This document shows, piece after piece, positions 61,626 through 64,000 of a stretch of DNA of 64,000 nucleotides; within the stretch, counting starts at the first letter, position 1; every line of letters starts with the position of its first letter. Location of the stretch: positions 26,678,131 to 26,742,130 of the forward strand of contig NC_045140.1 in the NCBI RefSeq assembly GCF_008831285.2, given 5' to 3'. The DNA comes from Nymphaea colorata. Its lineage: Eukaryota; Streptophyta; Magnoliopsida; Nymphaeales; Nymphaeaceae. A program made the position numbers and the translations under genes. The notes under the pieces were generated by a model that did no database searches, was not told the DNA's origin, and saw only the letters and a program-made list of their open reading frames with translations.

Positions 61626-64000
61626 CTACGACCTTTGCGAATAACAGAGTGCCGGGTTATGTTGAGCAGCTGCAACCGACCGCAGAACAAAATGATTCAT
61701 CCCAGACGTTCCAGAACCATCGGAGTTTCCTCGGTTTACCATCGAGTTAATACTTGCACCAGGGCAAGATGTGAACAATCTCCTCTGTGAACCAATGGAT
61801 GATTCCCCATCAGCCAGATCATGAGGCAAAGGATAAGAAGGCGAAGCATGTACTCCACTGCAGCTGGGAATTGGAAGTACTGGAAATACGACGGCATCCC
61901 GGGACAGCCTGTTCTCTTGAAACTCACGCTGCAGTGCATCACCCACTACTGAACTTGTCCTGTAAGGCTCAGGTGAATCATCAATTATAATGATTTCTTG
62001 TGAAGACTTTGCACCAAAGGGCGCGAGGACCTGCTTGTGGTTCTTACGAGCAATCCCCAGCTTTTTGGCATCAAAAGAACCTGATGGGCCAAACTTTTGG
62101 AAGAAATTTTCATTCTGAACATCTGAACCAAAGCCTGATGAAAAGCACAACCTGGAAATACCACCGCTGTGGATGTCATGGCAACTGTTGGACTGCAGCG
62201 GGAGTTGGCAGACCCGAAAATTACTAAAATCACCATGGGGTTTTGAGAACCTGGAACTTGCATATTGCATGTCCTTGTACTTATGGTCACAAACCAAAGA
62301 GGCATCGGAGTGAATATGATCGGAAGAAACCTGACCCAGATTAGCATTGTAGGCCCCAGGAAATCCAAGAAGGCTCAGATACTTGGAATTAGGATGACCA
62401 GCTGTGCTGTCAGAAGAAGCTTTGGGCAGTTCCGTAGGATCAACTTCATTGTTTGCAACCATGAGGTCCTTTCCCATTAACCGCAGAACAGAACTAGGAG
62501 AGGGCTGGACACGACCATGATCAGATTCTGCAGGTGGGGAATAGCAGCATCCACGGGACATTGTAACATCTGCTTGCAGATTTTTAGGAACAAATCTTGT
62601 AGGTTGGACGTGTGCATTAGCTACCTTACTGCCTATTGGCGGCTGCCAGATACTTGAATATTGGGGGGTAAAATTTGAAATACTAGCAGACATGCCCTCA
62701 TCAAGTTCATTTCTCGAACTTACAGAACCAGGAGGCCTCATTTGACATGAATTTGAACCACAGGACATCACCTCGCTTGGACAGATTGAAAAGGAACCTC
62801 TACAACTCCCCTTGCTACAATGGCAATGTTGAGCATCTCCAAATCCTTTTGATACTTCTAAAGGTAAAGCTGAACCAGTAGCTTGTCCACCCAATATGCC
62901 TTTTGGTGGTGCTGGTTGGTAAACTTGGACAAGGTGGCCCGTGTCTTTCCTTACTGGCTCGGAACAGCAGTGTAAAGGGCTCAAATTCACCTTTTCTAGC
63001 CGTTCAGAATGCATAGGAAATGATCCTGGTGACAGTAAAGGCCTGGTTGCTGTTGGAACAGAAATGCTTGATCTACTTGAGTCAGGAGACATTTGTGTTG
63101 AATATCTATCAAGCAGGTTATGCTGATCATGAGAAATAACAAGTTTTGGATAGCCGTGCATCACTGGACTGCTACACCCAACAGTGGGTTTCTCCAGAAC
63201 CGCATCCCTATATGTACTTTCCCTTAAGGGAGAAATGCTTGCTTCACTTTGAAGCCCAGAAGTATTAACTCGAGAGATGGAAGCTGGGACTTCCTGAATG
63301 TATTGATTACATTCAGCATCCATGTCATCGCCCATTGCTTGACCACTAGGATGGACTACCTTATCCGTTACATGAATGTTGCAAGAGCTTCCTTCTCCAG
63401 TCAATCCAGATAGTTTTGTTTCTAGTTGAACTTGCACACCAGAATCCAAGCACTGAGAGTTAACATCTAAAAGCAGGGGCTTGACAGAAATACTTTGCGG
63501 ATCTCTAGAGGCTAAAGAACTGGTGAGACCTGCAGGAACTACATCCAGAGACGAAAGTGGCATTTCCATATATGGTGTGATTTCTCTGGTTATTGGCTCT
63601 TGGCTGTCAGCCTTATGTCCAGCATCAAGATCAACAACTACTGGTTCATCTGTGAGGTATCCATGATCAGCTTGTGATTTAGGAGCCACAAGGTCCTCTT
63701 CCATTGCCATATCTGTGCTGTCAGACTTTCCAACAGAGTCCAATTCACTGCTTTTACTAAGATCTCCATCATCAACCAACTTATTAGAGTCAGTTTCAAA
63801 AGAATTTCTCAAGCACCTCAAGGAAGAGTCTTTTTCAGCTTGAAAAGAACTTGGAAGGCCAGGGTCACATGTTCTACTGCATCCATTCTCAGGATCACAT
63901 GCCTGTTCTAACAGATCACCAGTTCCGGTGGAAGAATTCACTTCCTGATGATCAGCTGGAATTACTCTGCTGGTGCTCTTAAACCTGTACACTCTTTTGG
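61626..64000 (-). CDS. Large Ser-rich plant protein, HAPLESS 8-like (C-terminal exon, partial at 5' end)
   Basis: A single frame stays open from the right edge to a TGA-type end at 61626, with at least 790 residues and no ATG start visible. At 63992 the codon is GTG (Val), and KRVYRFKS precedes the interior, so the gene continues off-window. No enzyme domain is seen. Numbering from the Val: a Cys cluster HCHCSKGSCRGSF at 389-401 with more Cys to 416; VLRLMGKDLMV at 502-512, which I associate with plant-specific HAP8-type proteins; hydrophobic-acidic motifs VVVDLD (118-123) and IIIIDDS (667-673) that look like SUMO-interaction motifs; and a low-complexity Ser/Pro-rich background typical of disordered nuclear proteins. 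The position near ARP8 and WD40 also fits HAP8 (Arabidopsis chromosome 5). That the gene is real is nearly certain; the family call is moderate. Confidence 0.6.
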   Translation of the reverse strand, partial: KRVYRFKSTSRVIPADHQEVNSSTGTGDLLEQACDPENGCSRTCDPGLPSSFQAEKDSSLRCLRNSFETDSNKLVDDGDLSKSSELDSVGKSDSTDMAMEEDLVAPKSQADHGYLTDEPVVVDLDAGHKADSQEPITREITPYMEMPLSSLDVVPAGLTSSLASRDPQSISVKPLLLDVNSQCLDSGVQVQLETKLSGLTGEGSSCNIHVTDKVVHPSGQAMGDDMDAECNQYIQEVPASISRVNTSGLQSEASISPLRESTYRDAVLEKPTVGCSSPVMHGYPKLVISHDQHNLLDRYSTQMSPDSSRSSISVPTATRPLLSPGSFPMHSERLEKVNLSPLHCCSEPVRKDTGHLVQVYQPAPPKGILGGQATGSALPLEVSKGFGDAQHCHCSKGSCRGSFSICPSEVMSCGSNSCQMRPPGSVSSRNELDEGMSASISNFTPQYSSIWQPPIGSKVANAHVQPTRFVPKNLQADVTMSRGCCYSPPAESDHGRVQPSPSSVLRLMGKDLMVANNEVDPTELPKASSDSTAGHPNSKYLSLLGFPGAYNANLGQVSSDHIHSDASLVCDHKYKDMQYASSRFSKPHGDFSNFRVCQLPLQSNSCHDIHSGGISRLCFSSGFGSDVQNENFFQKFGPSGSFDAKKLGIARKNHKQVLAPFGAKSSQEIIIIDDSPEPYRTSSVVGDALQREFQENRLSRDAVVFPVLPIPSCSGVHASPSYPLPHDLADGESSIGSQRRLFTSCPGASINSMVNRGNSDGSGTSGMNHFVLRSVAAAQHNPALCYSQRS

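Overview
This window is nuclear DNA of a flowering plant. Genes have spliced GT-AG introns, AT-rich intergenic DNA surrounds them, and two nuclear-encoded photosystem I proteins with chloroplast transit peptides are present. The species cannot be fixed from the sequence. I recognise seven protein-coding genes. Exon structures were built by hand from the sequence and all reading phases close.

Layout from left to right. A ubiquitin-conjugating E2 (UBC30-like, minus; first coding exon only, the rest lies off the left edge). Single-exon PSAG (minus). TRAPPC2L, a vesicle-tethering subunit (minus; five coding exons, with a 5.5-kb intron holding a non-autonomous LTR retrotransposon that carries a fragment of a TARBP1-like tRNA methyltransferase gene). 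A plant WD40-repeat protein of 444 residues (minus; nine exons, with a 5.2-kb intron holding Copia debris). A gene-poor stretch at 30-37 kb. ARP8, the F-box/actin-related protein (plus; twelve exons, 463 residues). LHCA3 (plus; three exons, 288 residues). Another gene-poor stretch at 53-61 kb. Finally the C-terminal 788+ residues of a large serine-rich protein that resembles HAPLESS 8-type proteins (minus; runs off the right edge).

The genes do not form one pathway. PSAG and LHCA3 both serve photosystem I and its antenna. From memory of Arabidopsis locus numbers, the neighbours recall two duplicated Arabidopsis regions: UBC30, ARP8, a WD40 gene and HAP8 on chromosome 5, and PSAG beside a WD40 paralogue on chromosome 1. 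The window may therefore keep an ancestral gene order.

The most unusual structure is a nest in ARP8 intron 9. A truncated Copia element (45104-48216) has a perfect 5-bp target duplication, but both of its outer ends are the 5' end of its own LTR in inverted orientation. Its LTR is interrupted by a 989-bp element with terminal inverted repeats. That element carries an open histone H4 sequence (residues about 16-97) between purine-rich and pyrimidine-rich arms. Other notable items are a dispersed tRNA-like SINE family, two small duplications that span splice junctions, and two candidate SUMO-interaction motifs in the right-edge protein.
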